Shown here: positions 45,279 through 54,389 of the stretch, piece by piece
How positions within the stretch are numbered: the first letter of the stretch is position 1
Layout of the letters: each line of letters begins with the position of its first letter
Source of the DNA: Betaproteobacteria bacterium
GTDB lineage: Bacteria > Pseudomonadota > Gammaproteobacteria > Burkholderiales > Usitatibacteraceae
Assembly (NCBI GenBank): GCA_016720925.1
Contig: JADKJR010000006.1
Location: forward strand, 248,001-312,000
Reading direction: 5' to 3'
DNA length: 64,000 nt
Notes under the pieces: model-generated
The model's input: only the letters and a program-made list of their open reading frames with translations
What the model was told of the DNA's origin: nothing
Databases searched by the model: none
Made by a program: the position numbers and the translations under genes

Positions 45279-45934
45279 CCGAACGGGCAGTGCGCCGCGT
45301 ATTGGTTACTGGCTTCACGCCATTTGGCGGCGAACGGGCCAATCCGTCGTGGGAAATCGTCAAGGCGCTGCCCGACAGCATTGGCGGCTACGGCATTGAG
45401 AAACTCAGGGTACCCACGGAATTTGGCAAAGCCATCGATGTCGCGGCGGCTGCAATCGACAAATGGCAACCGCAGGTGGTGCTGTGTTTCGGTCAGGCGG
45501 GCGGGCGATCGCGCATGAGCGTTGAACGGGTAGCCATTAATGTCGACGATGCGCTCATTGCCGACAATGCCGGCAAGCAACTGATCGACGAACCGATTCG
45601 CACCAACGCACCCGCCGCCTATTTCTGTACGGTGCCGGTCAAGGCGATGGTGGCCGGCATGACGCGCGCCGGGGTGCCATCGGAGGTATCGAACAGCGCG
45701 GGCACCTTTGTCTGCAATCACCTGATATATGGCGTGTTGCATCATATCGCGAGCAAGGGATACAAGACGCGCGCAGGATTCATTCACGTGCCGTTCATGG
45801 AGCTGCAGATAGTCGATCGGCCCAACACCGCGGCGCTGTCGCTGGCGACGATGGTCACGGGGGCCAAAGCGGCGATAATGGCGGCTGTCCGCAACAAGAC
45901 CGATTTGAAACTGGTGGGCGGCGCGCTCGATTGA
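45275..45934 (+). CDS. pcp: pyroglutamyl-peptidase I
   Basis: 219 residues overlapping the bdhA stop by four bases (ATGA). Cysteine peptidase family C15: VTGFTPFGGERANPSWE, GQAGGRS region after the active-site Glu segment, catalytic Cys in GTFVCNHLIYG and catalytic His in AGFIHVPFM. Removes N-terminal pyroglutamate. Its position between two ketone-body genes has no obvious metabolic reason. Confidence 0.95.
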   Translation: MTERAVRRVLVTGFTPFGGERANPSWEIVKALPDSIGGYGIEKLRVPTEFGKAIDVAAAAIDKWQPQVVLCFGQAGGRSRMSVERVAINVDDALIADNAGKQLIDEPIRTNAPAAYFCTVPVKAMVAGMTRAGVPSEVSNSAGTFVCNHLIYGVLHHIASKGYKTRAGFIHVPFMELQIVDRPNTAALSLATMVTGAKAAIMAAVRNKTDLKLVGGALD

Positions 45935-45967
45935 GCCGCTTTGGTCCCGCTAATACTGGAGCAATAA

Positions 45968-47323
45968 ATGAGCAAGTCAAAAGTTTATGCGGACGCCAAG
46001 TCTGCCCTCGCAGGACTCATTCACGACGATATGACCATTGCCGCGGGCGGCTTTGGGCTGTGCGGTATTCCCGAGAATTTGATTGGCGCGCTGGTGGATA
46101 GCGGCGCCAAAGGACTCACCATTGCCGGCAACAATGCCGGTGTGGATGACTTTGGCATGGGGCTGCTGCTGAAGACGCGCCAAGTAAAAAAAGTGATCGC
46201 TTCCTACGTCGGCGAAAACAAGGAGTTCGAGCGCCAGGTGCTGGCGGGAGAACTTGATTTGCAGTTGGTCCCGCAAGGTACATTGGCCGAAAAGTTCCGC
46301 GCGGGTGGTGCCGGCATACCGGGCTTCTACACTCGCACCGCGTTCGGCACCAAACTCGCCGAGGACAAACACACTCACAACTTTCACGGCAAGGAATACG
46401 TGCTGGAAGAGGCGATCCATGCCGATGTGTCGATCGTGAAAGCGTGGAAAGGCGACAAGGCCGGCAACCTGGTTTATCGCATGACCTCTCGCAACTTCAA
46501 TCCGATGATAGCGACGTGCGGCAAGGTGACGGTCGCGGAAGTAGAGGAACTGGTGGACATCGGCGAACTCGATCCCGACCAGATCCATACGCCGGGAATT
46601 TTTGTCGACCGGATCATCCAGGGCGCCAAGTATGAGAAGCGCATCGAATTTCGTACTTTGTCCGGCGTAGCCGCCTCGAAGAAGGATTCACCGATTCGTG
46701 ATTTGATGGCCAAGCGCGCCGCCAAGGAATTGCGCGACGGCTATTACGTCAACCTCGGCATCGGCATTCCAACACTGGTCGCCAACCACATTCCGGACGG
46801 CATGACCGTGAACCTGCAGTCGGAAAACGGGCTGCTCGGCATCGGGCCGTTTCCGACCGAGGAAAACGTTGACCCCGATCTCATCAATGCGGGCAAGCAG
46901 ACGATTACCACGATTGCAGGCTCCAGCTTTTTCTCGAGCGCGGATTCCTTCGGCATGATCCGCGGCGGGCACATCGATCTCTCCATTCTCGGCGGACTGG
47001 AAGTCGACGTGAATGGCGATCTCGCCAACTGGATGGTTCCCGGCAAGATGGTTAAGGGTCCGGGTGGCGCGATGGATCTTGTGTCGGGCGTAAAGCGTGT
47101 CGTGGTGCTGATGGAGCATTGTTCCCGGGACGGGGCGTCGAAAATATTGACCAAGTGTTCGCTTCCGCTGACCGGCAAGGGCGTGGTCAATCTGATCATT
47201 ACCGACCTTTGCGTGTTTGAAGTGAAGCCACTATTGGGGCTGACGCTGATCGAGTTGCACCCAGGCGTGACGCTTGAAGAAGTCAAATCTAAAACTGCCG
47301 CGGAATTTCTTGTCGCGCTCTAG
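45968..47323 (+). CDS. fused 3-oxoacid CoA-transferase (A and B subunits in one chain)
   Basis: 451 residues with GGAG upstream of the ATG at 45968. The first ~235 residues match the A subunit (AAGGFGLCGIPENLI, TIAGNNAGVDDFG, VPQGTLAEKFRAGGAGIPGF) and the rest the B subunit (AKRAAKELRDGYYVNLGIGI, QSENGLLGIGP with the catalytic Glu, GGHIDLSILGGLEVD). Bacteria usually encode scoA and scoB separately; this single chain is organised like mitochondrial SCOT. The frame is continuous through a short linker (ASKKDSPIRD). Transfers CoA from succinyl-CoA to acetoacetate; the donor is inferred from similarity. Confidence 0.93.
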   Translation: MSKSKVYADAKSALAGLIHDDMTIAAGGFGLCGIPENLIGALVDSGAKGLTIAGNNAGVDDFGMGLLLKTRQVKKVIASYVGENKEFERQVLAGELDLQLVPQGTLAEKFRAGGAGIPGFYTRTAFGTKLAEDKHTHNFHGKEYVLEEAIHADVSIVKAWKGDKAGNLVYRMTSRNFNPMIATCGKVTVAEVEELVDIGELDPDQIHTPGIFVDRIIQGAKYEKRIEFRTLSGVAASKKDSPIRDLMAKRAAKELRDGYYVNLGIGIPTLVANHIPDGMTVNLQSENGLLGIGPFPTEENVDPDLINAGKQTITTIAGSSFFSSADSFGMIRGGHIDLSILGGLEVDVNGDLANWMVPGKMVKGPGGAMDLVSGVKRVVVLMEHCSRDGASKILTKCSLPLTGKGVVNLIITDLCVFEVKPLLGLTLIELHPGVTLEEVKSKTAAEFLVAL

Positions 47324-47388
47324 TTCCTGCCTGACTCGGCGCTATGTTGATGCACGTGCTTCTGTCCAAGTAAGTTGGTGATGAAACC

Positions 47389-48306
47389 ATGAATATCGTC
47401 CGTGTTCATTCGCCGACTTTCTTCGCATGGATGTCGGTCTTTACGTCCGTCCTGACGATCGGCCTCAAGTTCGCGGCGTGGTGGGTCACGGATTCCGTTG
47501 GCCTGCTGTCTGACGCGATCGAATCGCTGGTGAATCTTGCGGCCGCGCTCGTGGCGCTTTGGACACTGCACTATATTTCCACCGGCGCCGACGAAGACCA
47601 CAACTTTGGTCATGAGAAGGCCGAGTATTTTTCCAGTGGCATTGAAGGCAGCCTGATTTTCGTTGCCGCCATTTCAATCATCATCAGCGCCATGCCGCGA
47701 TTGATCCACCCGGAACCGCTTGGGCCGCTCGGCCTCGGCGTCGCGTTATCGGTGTTGGCGGCAATCGCCAATGCGATTTGTGCCTGGTTCCTGCTCAAGG
47801 GCGCGCGCGCGCACCGGTCCATCACGCTCGAGGCCGACGCACACCACCTTTTGGCGGATGTGTGGACGACGGTTGGCGTCATCATCGCAGTGCTGCTGGT
47901 ACCGGTAACCGGTTGGTGGCGGCTCGATCCGATCGTCGCGGTGGTCGTTGCCCTGCAAATCCTCTGGACCGGCTGGCGATTGATCAAGCGTTCATTTGAT
48001 GGATTGATGGACAAGGCCATTCCGGACGCCGAGCGTGAAGAAATTGTGCACGTGCTGGAAACCTTGCGGCACCAAGGCTGTGACTATCATGCCCTGCGCA
48101 CGCGCCAGGCAGGCCGCAAGCATTTCGTCGATGTGCATATCCTGGTGCCGGGCACGATGAGCGTGCAGGCAGGTCATGATCTCGTTGAACGCATAGAAAA
48201 CGAAATCAATCTGAAAGCGCCCTACGTTGAAGTCATGACGCATCTTGAGCCGCTGGAGGATCCGCGCAGTTGGGACGATCCGAAGAACCCGCTGGCGGGA
48301 AACTAG
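47389..48306 (+). CDS. cation diffusion facilitator (FieF-like)
   Basis: 305 residues. Six-helix CDF core with the paired acidic metal sites: TDSVGLLSDAIESLVN in helix 2 and DAHHLLADVWTTVG in helix 5, plus the cytoplasmic domain (about 210-295) with HFVDVHILVPG. Exports Fe, Zn or similar divalent metal in exchange for protons. It ends tail to tail with a second, different CDF gene. Confidence 0.93.
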   Translation: MNIVRVHSPTFFAWMSVFTSVLTIGLKFAAWWVTDSVGLLSDAIESLVNLAAALVALWTLHYISTGADEDHNFGHEKAEYFSSGIEGSLIFVAAISIIISAMPRLIHPEPLGPLGLGVALSVLAAIANAICAWFLLKGARAHRSITLEADAHHLLADVWTTVGVIIAVLLVPVTGWWRLDPIVAVVVALQILWTGWRLIKRSFDGLMDKAIPDAEREEIVHVLETLRHQGCDYHALRTRQAGRKHFVDVHILVPGTMSVQAGHDLVERIENEINLKAPYVEVMTHLEPLEDPRSWDDPKNPLAGN

Positions 48307-49352
48307 CCGGGCGAGCCCCACTCCGGCTGAAAATTGGTATGCCCGATCTCGAACTTGTCGCGCAATGACTGGTTGATGCGCGCGACCAGCGCTGTGTAAT
48401 CCGTCACGGCGTCCGGCTTGACGCGTACGTGTGCGGTCAGGCAATTGAAGCGCTGGGAAATCTGCCAGATATGCACGTCGTGAATATCCAGCACCTCGGG
48501 GAAGTGGTGCAGCACATGTGCCTTCAGCGCGGCGACATCGATGGGCGAGCCCTCCATCAGGACATGCAGTGAATCGCGCAGCAGGGTCCATGACCATTTG
48601 AGGATAATGACGGCAACGACCAACGCCAGCAGCGGATCGATAAATTGCCATCCGGTGTAGTGGATCGCCACCAGTCCGGCGATGATCGCCACCGACGACA
48701 AGGTATCCGTGAGCATGTGCAGGAACGCCGAACGAATGTTCAGATTGCTCTGGTCGCCACGCATGAGAATGGCGCCGGTAATCAGATTGATCACCAGGCC
48801 GCCAATGGCGATGATGAGCGTGGTGCCGATGGCAACCGGTTCCGGTGCAATCAGGCGCGTGACGCCCTCGATCACAATCCATATCGCCGACAAGAGGATG
48901 GTGATCCCGTTGACGAACGCGGCGACCACCTCGACGCGGTAGTAGCCGAACGTCTTTTCCATGTTTGCCGGGCGCGATGCCAGCACAATTGCGCCCCAAC
49001 TCAGCCCCAGCGCAAAGGCGTGGGTAAACATGTGGATGCCATCCGAAACCAATGCCAGCGAATGGGTGAGGAGTCCGCCGATGATTTCAACCGCCATGGT
49101 GCTGACGGTGATCGCGAAACTCACCAGCAGCAGTGATTTGTCATGAGCGCGGTAATCGTGTTGATGGATCGCCCCATCGTGATGCACATGCGGGAGAGCA
49201 TGATCATGTTCATGCGCGTGATCGTGGTGGTGCGCGTGTTGGTTTTGGAGATCATGTCCCTGGCCCGGGTCGGCGCGCATCGGCGCATGGCCACCGTCGT
49301 GCGGGCAGGGTGATGGATCGTGCGTGCGTGTGCGGGCGGTAGGCATGGGCAA
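48303..49352 (-). CDS. cation diffusion facilitator with His-rich N-terminus (CzcD/ZitB-like)
   Basis: 349 residues. A long N-terminal extension (about 1-70) carries more than fifteen histidines (HAHHHDHAHEHDH and neighbours), a likely Zn/Co/Ni-binding sensor or reservoir. The six-helix core has HSLALVSDGIHMFTHA and LHMLTDTLSSV as the metal sites, followed by a cytoplasmic domain with DIHDVHIWQIS. Its stop codon and that of the FieF-like gene share the palindrome CTAG at 48303-48306. It belongs to a different CDF branch from its neighbour. Confidence 0.93.
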   Translation of the reverse strand: MPMPTARTRTHDPSPCPHDGGHAPMRADPGQGHDLQNQHAHHHDHAHEHDHALPHVHHDGAIHQHDYRAHDKSLLLVSFAITVSTMAVEIIGGLLTHSLALVSDGIHMFTHAFALGLSWGAIVLASRPANMEKTFGYYRVEVVAAFVNGITILLSAIWIVIEGVTRLIAPEPVAIGTTLIIAIGGLVINLITGAILMRGDQSNLNIRSAFLHMLTDTLSSVAIIAGLVAIHYTGWQFIDPLLALVVAVIILKWSWTLLRDSLHVLMEGSPIDVAALKAHVLHHFPEVLDIHDVHIWQISQRFNCLTAHVRVKPDAVTDYTALVARINQSLRDKFEIGHTNFQPEWGSPG

Positions 49353-49455
49353 TTATAGTGCCGTCATTTCCGGGCGCTCAGAAGGTCACAATTCGCAGAC
49401 TTCCACTATTTGCCGTACGGTAACCTTCGATCTGTATTTCGCGACCCGAAGAGAC

Positions 49456-49520
49456 AAACTCTAGCACTGGCGAGGTGTGCCGGCCATAAATGCCTCGAAC
49501 GCCTCGCCAGTGCTAGAGTT
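49456..49520. repeat. dispersed palindrome, copy 2
   Basis: Arms at 49457-49475 and 49502-49520 are perfect 19-bp complements (AACTCTAGCACTGGCGAGG). The loop again contains CATAAATG. It occupies the 193-base gap between the hydroxypyruvate isomerase and CzcD-like genes, which are on the same strand; the rest of that gap shows no other feature. Confidence 0.9.
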
Positions 49521-49545
49521 GTATCAAATTCGATGCCCGTGTCGC

Positions 49546-50376
49546 CTATAGCGCCGTCGCACCAAGGTCCTGCTGTGGCAGAAACGAGTTCAACCAAACA
49601 AGACTGTCATCCGTTCTTCCGCTGGGCCGGTATTCCGCGCCCAGCCAGCCTGCATAGCCGATGGTATCGACGTGCGCGAACAGCGCCGGAAAATCGATGT
49701 GTCCTGTTCCGGGTTCGTGCCGGCCCGGGGCATCGGCAAACTGGATATGGCCGATCATGGGTAGAAGCAGACGCATGTTATCCGCGAGCCGGTTCGCGCG
49801 TGAACCAGGACGTGCACGTTCCATGATGTGCATGTGATACCAGTCGTATTGCAGCATCACATTGTCGGCACCGATCTCATTGATGATACGCATCGCGTCG
49901 CGCGTGTTGCTAATCAGAAAGCCAGGGACATCGTACGTATTGAGCGCCTCAATGTTGAGTGTGAGGCCAATCTTTGCGCATTCCTCCGCGGCGCGCCGCA
50001 CATTGTCGATGAACACAAGTTCGCAGGTGCGCATATCGACATTGGCCGGCTTGACGCCGGCGAGGCAATTGATTTGCCGGATGCCGATTTCCAGCGCGTA
50101 CTCCATTGCCTCGATCACGCAGAGGCGAAAGGTCTCTTGGCGCCCCGGGATACCGGCAAAGCCCCATTCGCCGCGTGCGGGATTGCCGGCGCGTATGTTC
50201 ATCAGCACCGGTGTCAGACCATGCGCATCAAGGCGCCGGCGAATTTCGGCGGGGTCGAACGCAAACGGATAGTGAAACTCAACGCCGCGAAATCCGGCGC
50301 GCGCGGCCGCCTCGAAGCGGTCGAGGAACGGCAGCTCGGTAAACAGAAACGTGATGTTGGCGGCGAATCGGGGCAT
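49546..50376 (-). CDS. hyi: hydroxypyruvate isomerase family protein
   Basis: 276 residues from the ATG at 50376 (MPRFAANITFLFTELPFLDR), chosen over an upstream in-frame start at 50460. TIM-barrel xylose-isomerase-like fold with GFRGVEFHYPF, LTLNIEALNTYDVPGF, NVMLQYDWYHMHIMERA and a late GWLGAEYRPSGRTDDSLVW; the conserved Glu, Asp, His and Glu should bind a divalent metal. Interconverts hydroxypyruvate and tartronate semialdehyde. The usual glyoxylate partner genes (gcl, glxR) are not adjacent. Confidence 0.9.
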   Translation of the reverse strand: MPRFAANITFLFTELPFLDRFEAAARAGFRGVEFHYPFAFDPAEIRRRLDAHGLTPVLMNIRAGNPARGEWGFAGIPGRQETFRLCVIEAMEYALEIGIRQINCLAGVKPANVDMRTCELVFIDNVRRAAEECAKIGLTLNIEALNTYDVPGFLISNTRDAMRIINEIGADNVMLQYDWYHMHIMERARPGSRANRLADNMRLLLPMIGHIQFADAPGRHEPGTGHIDFPALFAHVDTIGYAGWLGAEYRPSGRTDDSLVWLNSFLPQQDLGATAL

Positions 50377-50541
50377 GAAAGTACTTCGCGGGACGTCCTT
50401 TGTCGCGTTACGCTTGAAAGTGGGTCTGCGCCCCCTCATCTCATGGGAATACGCCGACAACGCCGTCCCGATTGCAGGTGGCTGGCCGACAGCACGTCAT
50501 AATACTAGCCTGCCCGCATTTCGCACACCGAAAAAACCCCC

Positions 50542-52434
50542 ATGTCGAATCCCCACGCCCACACTCACGCCGATGCAGCGCCCGCTACAACCGTTGTTCC
50601 GGCCAGTGCGGCCTCGGCTGCTGCCTCCGCACCGGCATCCAAGAGCGATTGGCGGGTCATTCGCTCGCTGGTGCCTTATTTGTGGGATTTTCGCTGGCGG
50701 GTCGCGCTGGCGCTGACTTTCCTGGTAACAGCCAAGCTGGCCAATATTGGCGTACCGCTGCTGCTGAAGGAAATCGTTGATTCGCTCGATAGGTCCCGTG
50801 CCGTGTTGGCGGTGCCATTTGCCCTGCTGGCGGCATACGGGTTGCTGCGGCTGTCATCGACACTGTTCGGTGAATTGCGCGATATTGTATTCATCAAGGT
50901 CACACAGCGAGCCATGCGACGCATCGCGCTGTCTGTTTTCCGGCACCTGCACGCGCTGTCGCTTCGGTTCCATCTCGAACGCCAGACCGGCGGCGTGACC
51001 CGCGACATCGAGCGCGGCACGCGCGGCGTTTCCACGCTGATGTCGTTCATGCTGTTTTCGGTGATTCCGATCCTGCTGGAAATCACGCTGGTCACCATTC
51101 TGCTGGCGAAGAAATTCGATATCTGGTTTGTGGTCATCACGCTATGCGCGATCCTGCTGTACGCGGGCGCGACCATTGGCATTACCGAGTGGCGCACCGC
51201 GCATCGCCGGCGGATGAACGAGATGGACTCGAAAGCCAACACCAAGGCCATCGATTCGCTGCTCAATTACGAGACCGTGAAGTATTTCGGCAATGAAGAA
51301 TTCGAAGCCGGGCGCTACGACAAGAACCTGCAAAGCTACGAAGCGGCGGCCACCAAGAGTGAAACCTCGCTGGGATTGCTAAACGTCGCGCAAAGTTGCG
51401 TGATTGCGACCGCCGTGACATTGCTGATGTGGCGCGCCTCCGATGGCGTGGTCAACGGCAGCTTGACGCTGGGCGACCTGGTAATGGTGAATGCGCTGCT
51501 GATCCAGTTATACATTCCGCTGAATTTCCTCGGTGTGATGTATCGAGAAATCAAGCAGGCGCTGACGGACATGGAAAAAATGTTCCGCCTGCTGGGAGAA
51601 AATCGCGAGATCGCCGACAAGGCGGGCGCCAAGGGGCTGGCGATCAACGGTGCGGCCATCCGATTCGAAAATGTCGACTTCGCCTATGATCCCAAACGCC
51701 AAATTCTCCATGGAGTAAGTTTCGACGTGCCGGCGGGACACACGGTCGCGGTGGTGGGTTCGAGTGGCGCGGGTAAATCCACGCTGTCACGATTGCTGTT
51801 TCGCTTCTACGATATCCAGAAGGGCAGCATCACCATCGACGGGCAGGACATTCGCGACGTCACCCAGAACAGTGTGCGTGCCAGCCTCGGCATCGTCCCG
51901 CAGGATACGGTGCTGTTCAACGACACCATTCGCTACAACATTGCCTATGGCCGGCCGGGTTCGACCGATGCCGAAATCGAGGATGCCGCGCGGCGCGCGC
52001 ACGTGCTGGAGTTCATCGAGCGTCTGCCGGATCGCTGGGAGGCGATGGTGGGTGAGCGTGGTCTGAAACTGTCGGGTGGCGAAAAACAGCGCGTTGCGAT
52101 TGCACGCACGTTGCTCAAGAATCCGTCCATCATGATTTTCGATGAAGCGACTTCGGCGCTGGATTCAAAGACCGAGAAAGCGATTCAGGCAGAACTGCGG
52201 GAGATCGCGGAAGACCGCACCACGCTGGTGATCGCGCATCGGCTCTCTACAATCATCGATGCCGACCAAATCCTGGTGCTGGAACATGGCCGCATTGTCG
52301 AGCGCGGCAATTTCCGGGAATTGATCGACCTGAACGGAAAGTTTGCGGAGATGTGGCAATTGCAACAGCAGGAGGAGCGGGCCGAAGTCCTGCAATTGCC
52401 CGCGAATACGATTCCGGCGCCTGAAGCGGTTTGA
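50542..52434 (+). CDS. Atm1/HMT1-type ABC exporter (fused permease and ATPase)
   Basis: 630 residues. A His-containing start (HAHTHADAAP) precedes a six-helix exporter domain (about 50-340), which includes LERQTGGVTRDIERGTRGVS and NYETVKYFGNEEFE, both typical of the Atm1 family. The ATPase domain has Walker A GSSGAGKST, Q-loop VPQDTVLFN, signature LSGGEKQR and Walker B IMIFDEATSALD. Family members export glutathione-linked sulphur or metal compounds. One base-pair step (TGAATG) separates it from the AEC permease gene. Lies near two CDF exporters. Confidence 0.95.
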   Translation: MSNPHAHTHADAAPATTVVPASAASAAASAPASKSDWRVIRSLVPYLWDFRWRVALALTFLVTAKLANIGVPLLLKEIVDSLDRSRAVLAVPFALLAAYGLLRLSSTLFGELRDIVFIKVTQRAMRRIALSVFRHLHALSLRFHLERQTGGVTRDIERGTRGVSTLMSFMLFSVIPILLEITLVTILLAKKFDIWFVVITLCAILLYAGATIGITEWRTAHRRRMNEMDSKANTKAIDSLLNYETVKYFGNEEFEAGRYDKNLQSYEAAATKSETSLGLLNVAQSCVIATAVTLLMWRASDGVVNGSLTLGDLVMVNALLIQLYIPLNFLGVMYREIKQALTDMEKMFRLLGENREIADKAGAKGLAINGAAIRFENVDFAYDPKRQILHGVSFDVPAGHTVAVVGSSGAGKSTLSRLLFRFYDIQKGSITIDGQDIRDVTQNSVRASLGIVPQDTVLFNDTIRYNIAYGRPGSTDAEIEDAARRAHVLEFIERLPDRWEAMVGERGLKLSGGEKQRVAIARTLLKNPSIMIFDEATSALDSKTEKAIQAELREIAEDRTTLVIAHRLSTIIDADQILVLEHGRIVERGNFRELIDLNGKFAEMWQLQQQEERAEVLQLPANTIPAPEAV

Positions 52435-53373
52435 ATGCCGCTGACTGAAAAACTCCTGCCGATCTTCCTGCTGGCGTTTGCCGGCTATCTGTTTGGCCGC
52501 GGCAAGGCCTTTGACAGCGGCCACGTTACACGCGGAATATCAAACGTTGCGTTCTACCTGTTCATTCCCGCGCTGCTGTTTCGCACCACCGCACGCATCG
52601 AACTGGCGAGCCTCGAATTTCGTGCGCTGGCCGCGTTCTTTGTGCCGACGGTACTGCTGATGCTGTTGGTCGTGGCCTACGAGCGGCGGCGCCGCGTGGC
52701 GGGCGATGTCGCGACGGCGCGCGCGTTGTCGGTGACGTTTGGCAACACGGTGCAGATCGGCATCCCTGTTGCATTGGCGACATTTGGCGAAGCCGGCCTC
52801 GCCATCCACGCGACAATCATTGCGGTGCATGCACTGGTGCTGTTGACGTTGGCGACGATCATGATGGAATGGACGCGACGCGATCGACAGGGCACAAAGT
52901 CGCTTGCCACGGTGCTGCTGCCAATGCTCCGGCAGACAATGATTCATCCGGTAATCCTCCCGGTGGTAGCCGGTTTTTCATGGAATATTTTCGGGCTGCC
53001 GCTGCCGGGCCCCGTGGATGCCACGCTGGTTACGCTCGCGCAGGCAGCTGTGCCTCTGTGCCTGGTGCTGATCGGCTTGTCGATCGCGCACTACGGCGTG
53101 GTGGGCGTGGTAAAGCCCGCCATCGCGTTGACGGCGTTAAAACTGCTGATTCATCCCATGCTGGTCGCGGTCGCGGCCTTCATATTGATCCCGCTGGAAC
53201 CGCGAACGGCGGCGGTGACGGTGTTATGCGCGTCGCTGCCGATCGGCGCCAATCCATTGTTGTTCGCGCAACGCTACAACGTTGCCGAACGCGAGATTAC
53301 CGCGGCAATTGCAATCTCAACGGTGGCATATGGCGGAACGGTGATTGTGTTGTTGGCGCTGTTGACGCGCTGA
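52435..53373 (+). CDS. AEC family permease
   Basis: 312 residues with about ten hydrophobic segments. Auxin-efflux-carrier-type pattern: NVAFYLFIPALLFRT in the first repeat, TFGNTVQIGIPVALATFGEAG, and the second-half IGLSIAHYG and CASLPIGANPLLFAQRY. Likely transports organic anions such as malate; substrate not readable. It begins immediately after the ABC gene stop. Confidence 0.9.
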   Translation: MPLTEKLLPIFLLAFAGYLFGRGKAFDSGHVTRGISNVAFYLFIPALLFRTTARIELASLEFRALAAFFVPTVLLMLLVVAYERRRRVAGDVATARALSVTFGNTVQIGIPVALATFGEAGLAIHATIIAVHALVLLTLATIMMEWTRRDRQGTKSLATVLLPMLRQTMIHPVILPVVAGFSWNIFGLPLPGPVDATLVTLAQAAVPLCLVLIGLSIAHYGVVGVVKPAIALTALKLLIHPMLVAVAAFILIPLEPRTAAVTVLCASLPIGANPLLFAQRYNVAEREITAAIAISTVAYGGTVIVLLALLTR

Positions 53374-53430
53374 TATCGAATTCCAGGTATTCATCCTGCA
53401 TTTCTTCACCGACGCCGCGGTCGCACAAGA

Positions 53431-54018
53431 CTACCCCATTCTGATCCAGCCCGCATCAAACGCGGCATTGGTAACGGACGTCAGGATATGGTCGCGCCAC
53501 GCGCCGTCAATAAACAGGTAATCCTTTGCATAGCCATCGATCCGAAAACCGAGCGTTGCCAGCAAGCGCCCGCTACGCACATTTTCAGGCCGGTAGTTGG
53601 CGGCAACGCGATGAAGTTTCTGTTCTTCGAACATGTAGCGTAGCGCCGCACGCATGGCTTCGCTCATCATGCCGTGGCTCTCAAACTCACGGTCGATCTG
53701 ATAGCCAGCCACGCAGGAGCAAAACGGTCCACGGAAAATTTGCGAAAAGCCGATGCTGCCGATGATGCGGTCCGGCTGGTCGCGCGGCGCGAGCCAGAAG
53801 CGCACAGCGGTTCCGTTTTCAAATGCCAGCGCATATTTTGAAATCGCCTCCCGCCAATGGAGCAACGTATACAGGTTCGGCGGTTCCGGCGGATTCCACG
53901 CCTTGAGATGCTCGCGATTGCGCGCCACGAAATCGAGCATGGCAGCCGCCTGATGGTCGCGTGGTGTCGTGAGAAGCACGCGACCGGTGGAAATAGCCAG
54001 GTCAGGCATGTAAAACAA
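53431..54018 (-). CDS. RimJ/RimL-type GNAT acetyltransferase
   Basis: 195 residues (a second Met at 54009 is equally possible). GNAT features: IIGSIGFSQIFRGPFCSC beta-strands, YQIDREFESHGMMSEAMRAAL as the acetyl-CoA loop, and AANYRPENVRSGRLLATLGF. Substrate unknown; ribosomal-protein N-terminal acetylation is the family precedent. Stops 57 bases after the AEC gene stop and follows the NTF2-like gene by two bases. Confidence 0.88.
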   Translation of the reverse strand: MFYMPDLAISTGRVLLTTPRDHQAAAMLDFVARNREHLKAWNPPEPPNLYTLLHWREAISKYALAFENGTAVRFWLAPRDQPDRIIGSIGFSQIFRGPFCSCVAGYQIDREFESHGMMSEAMRAALRYMFEEQKLHRVAANYRPENVRSGRLLATLGFRIDGYAKDYLFIDGAWRDHILTSVTNAAFDAGWIRMG

Positions 54019-54020
54019 CT

Positions 54021-54383
54021 TCAGCTGGACTCTCGCAAAAATCGCACGTGTGCGATCAATCCGGAAGTACGGTCGATGCGATAAATCACCACCGCCCGGC
54101 GCAATTCGGGTTCTGTGCCGGGCAGGCGGCCACTGATGCTTTCTTCGTCGATCACATAGTCGCCGATACGGGTGCGGTGGACAATGACGCAGTGCAGATT
54201 GGGTGAGCTGTCAAACAAAGCACGGTAGCGCGTCCGCATTTCGGCATGCCCCGACATCAGGCGAGCGCCAGCACCGTCGTCAATCGTGCAATTTGACTCA
54301 TAGCAGGCGATAAAAGAATCGACATCGCGAGCGTTGTACGCCGCGAGTTGCGTGTCCACCGGGTCGAATGTCGCGGTGCTCAT
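54021..54383 (-). CDS. NTF2-like (SnoaL/steroid isomerase-type) protein
   Basis: 120 residues. Compact alpha+beta-cone fold expected from VDTQLAAYNARDVDSFIACY, followed by the SGHAEMRTRYRALFDSSPNL helix and long strands to the end. Such small proteins are isomerases, hydrolases or binding proteins; no catalytic assignment can be made. Packed between slmA (6 bases) and the acetyltransferase (2 bases). Confidence 0.82.
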   Translation of the reverse strand: MSTATFDPVDTQLAAYNARDVDSFIACYESNCTIDDGAGARLMSGHAEMRTRYRALFDSSPNLHCVIVHRTRIGDYVIDEESISGRLPGTEPELRRAVVIYRIDRTSGLIAHVRFLRESS

Positions 54384-54389
54384 TGCGTG

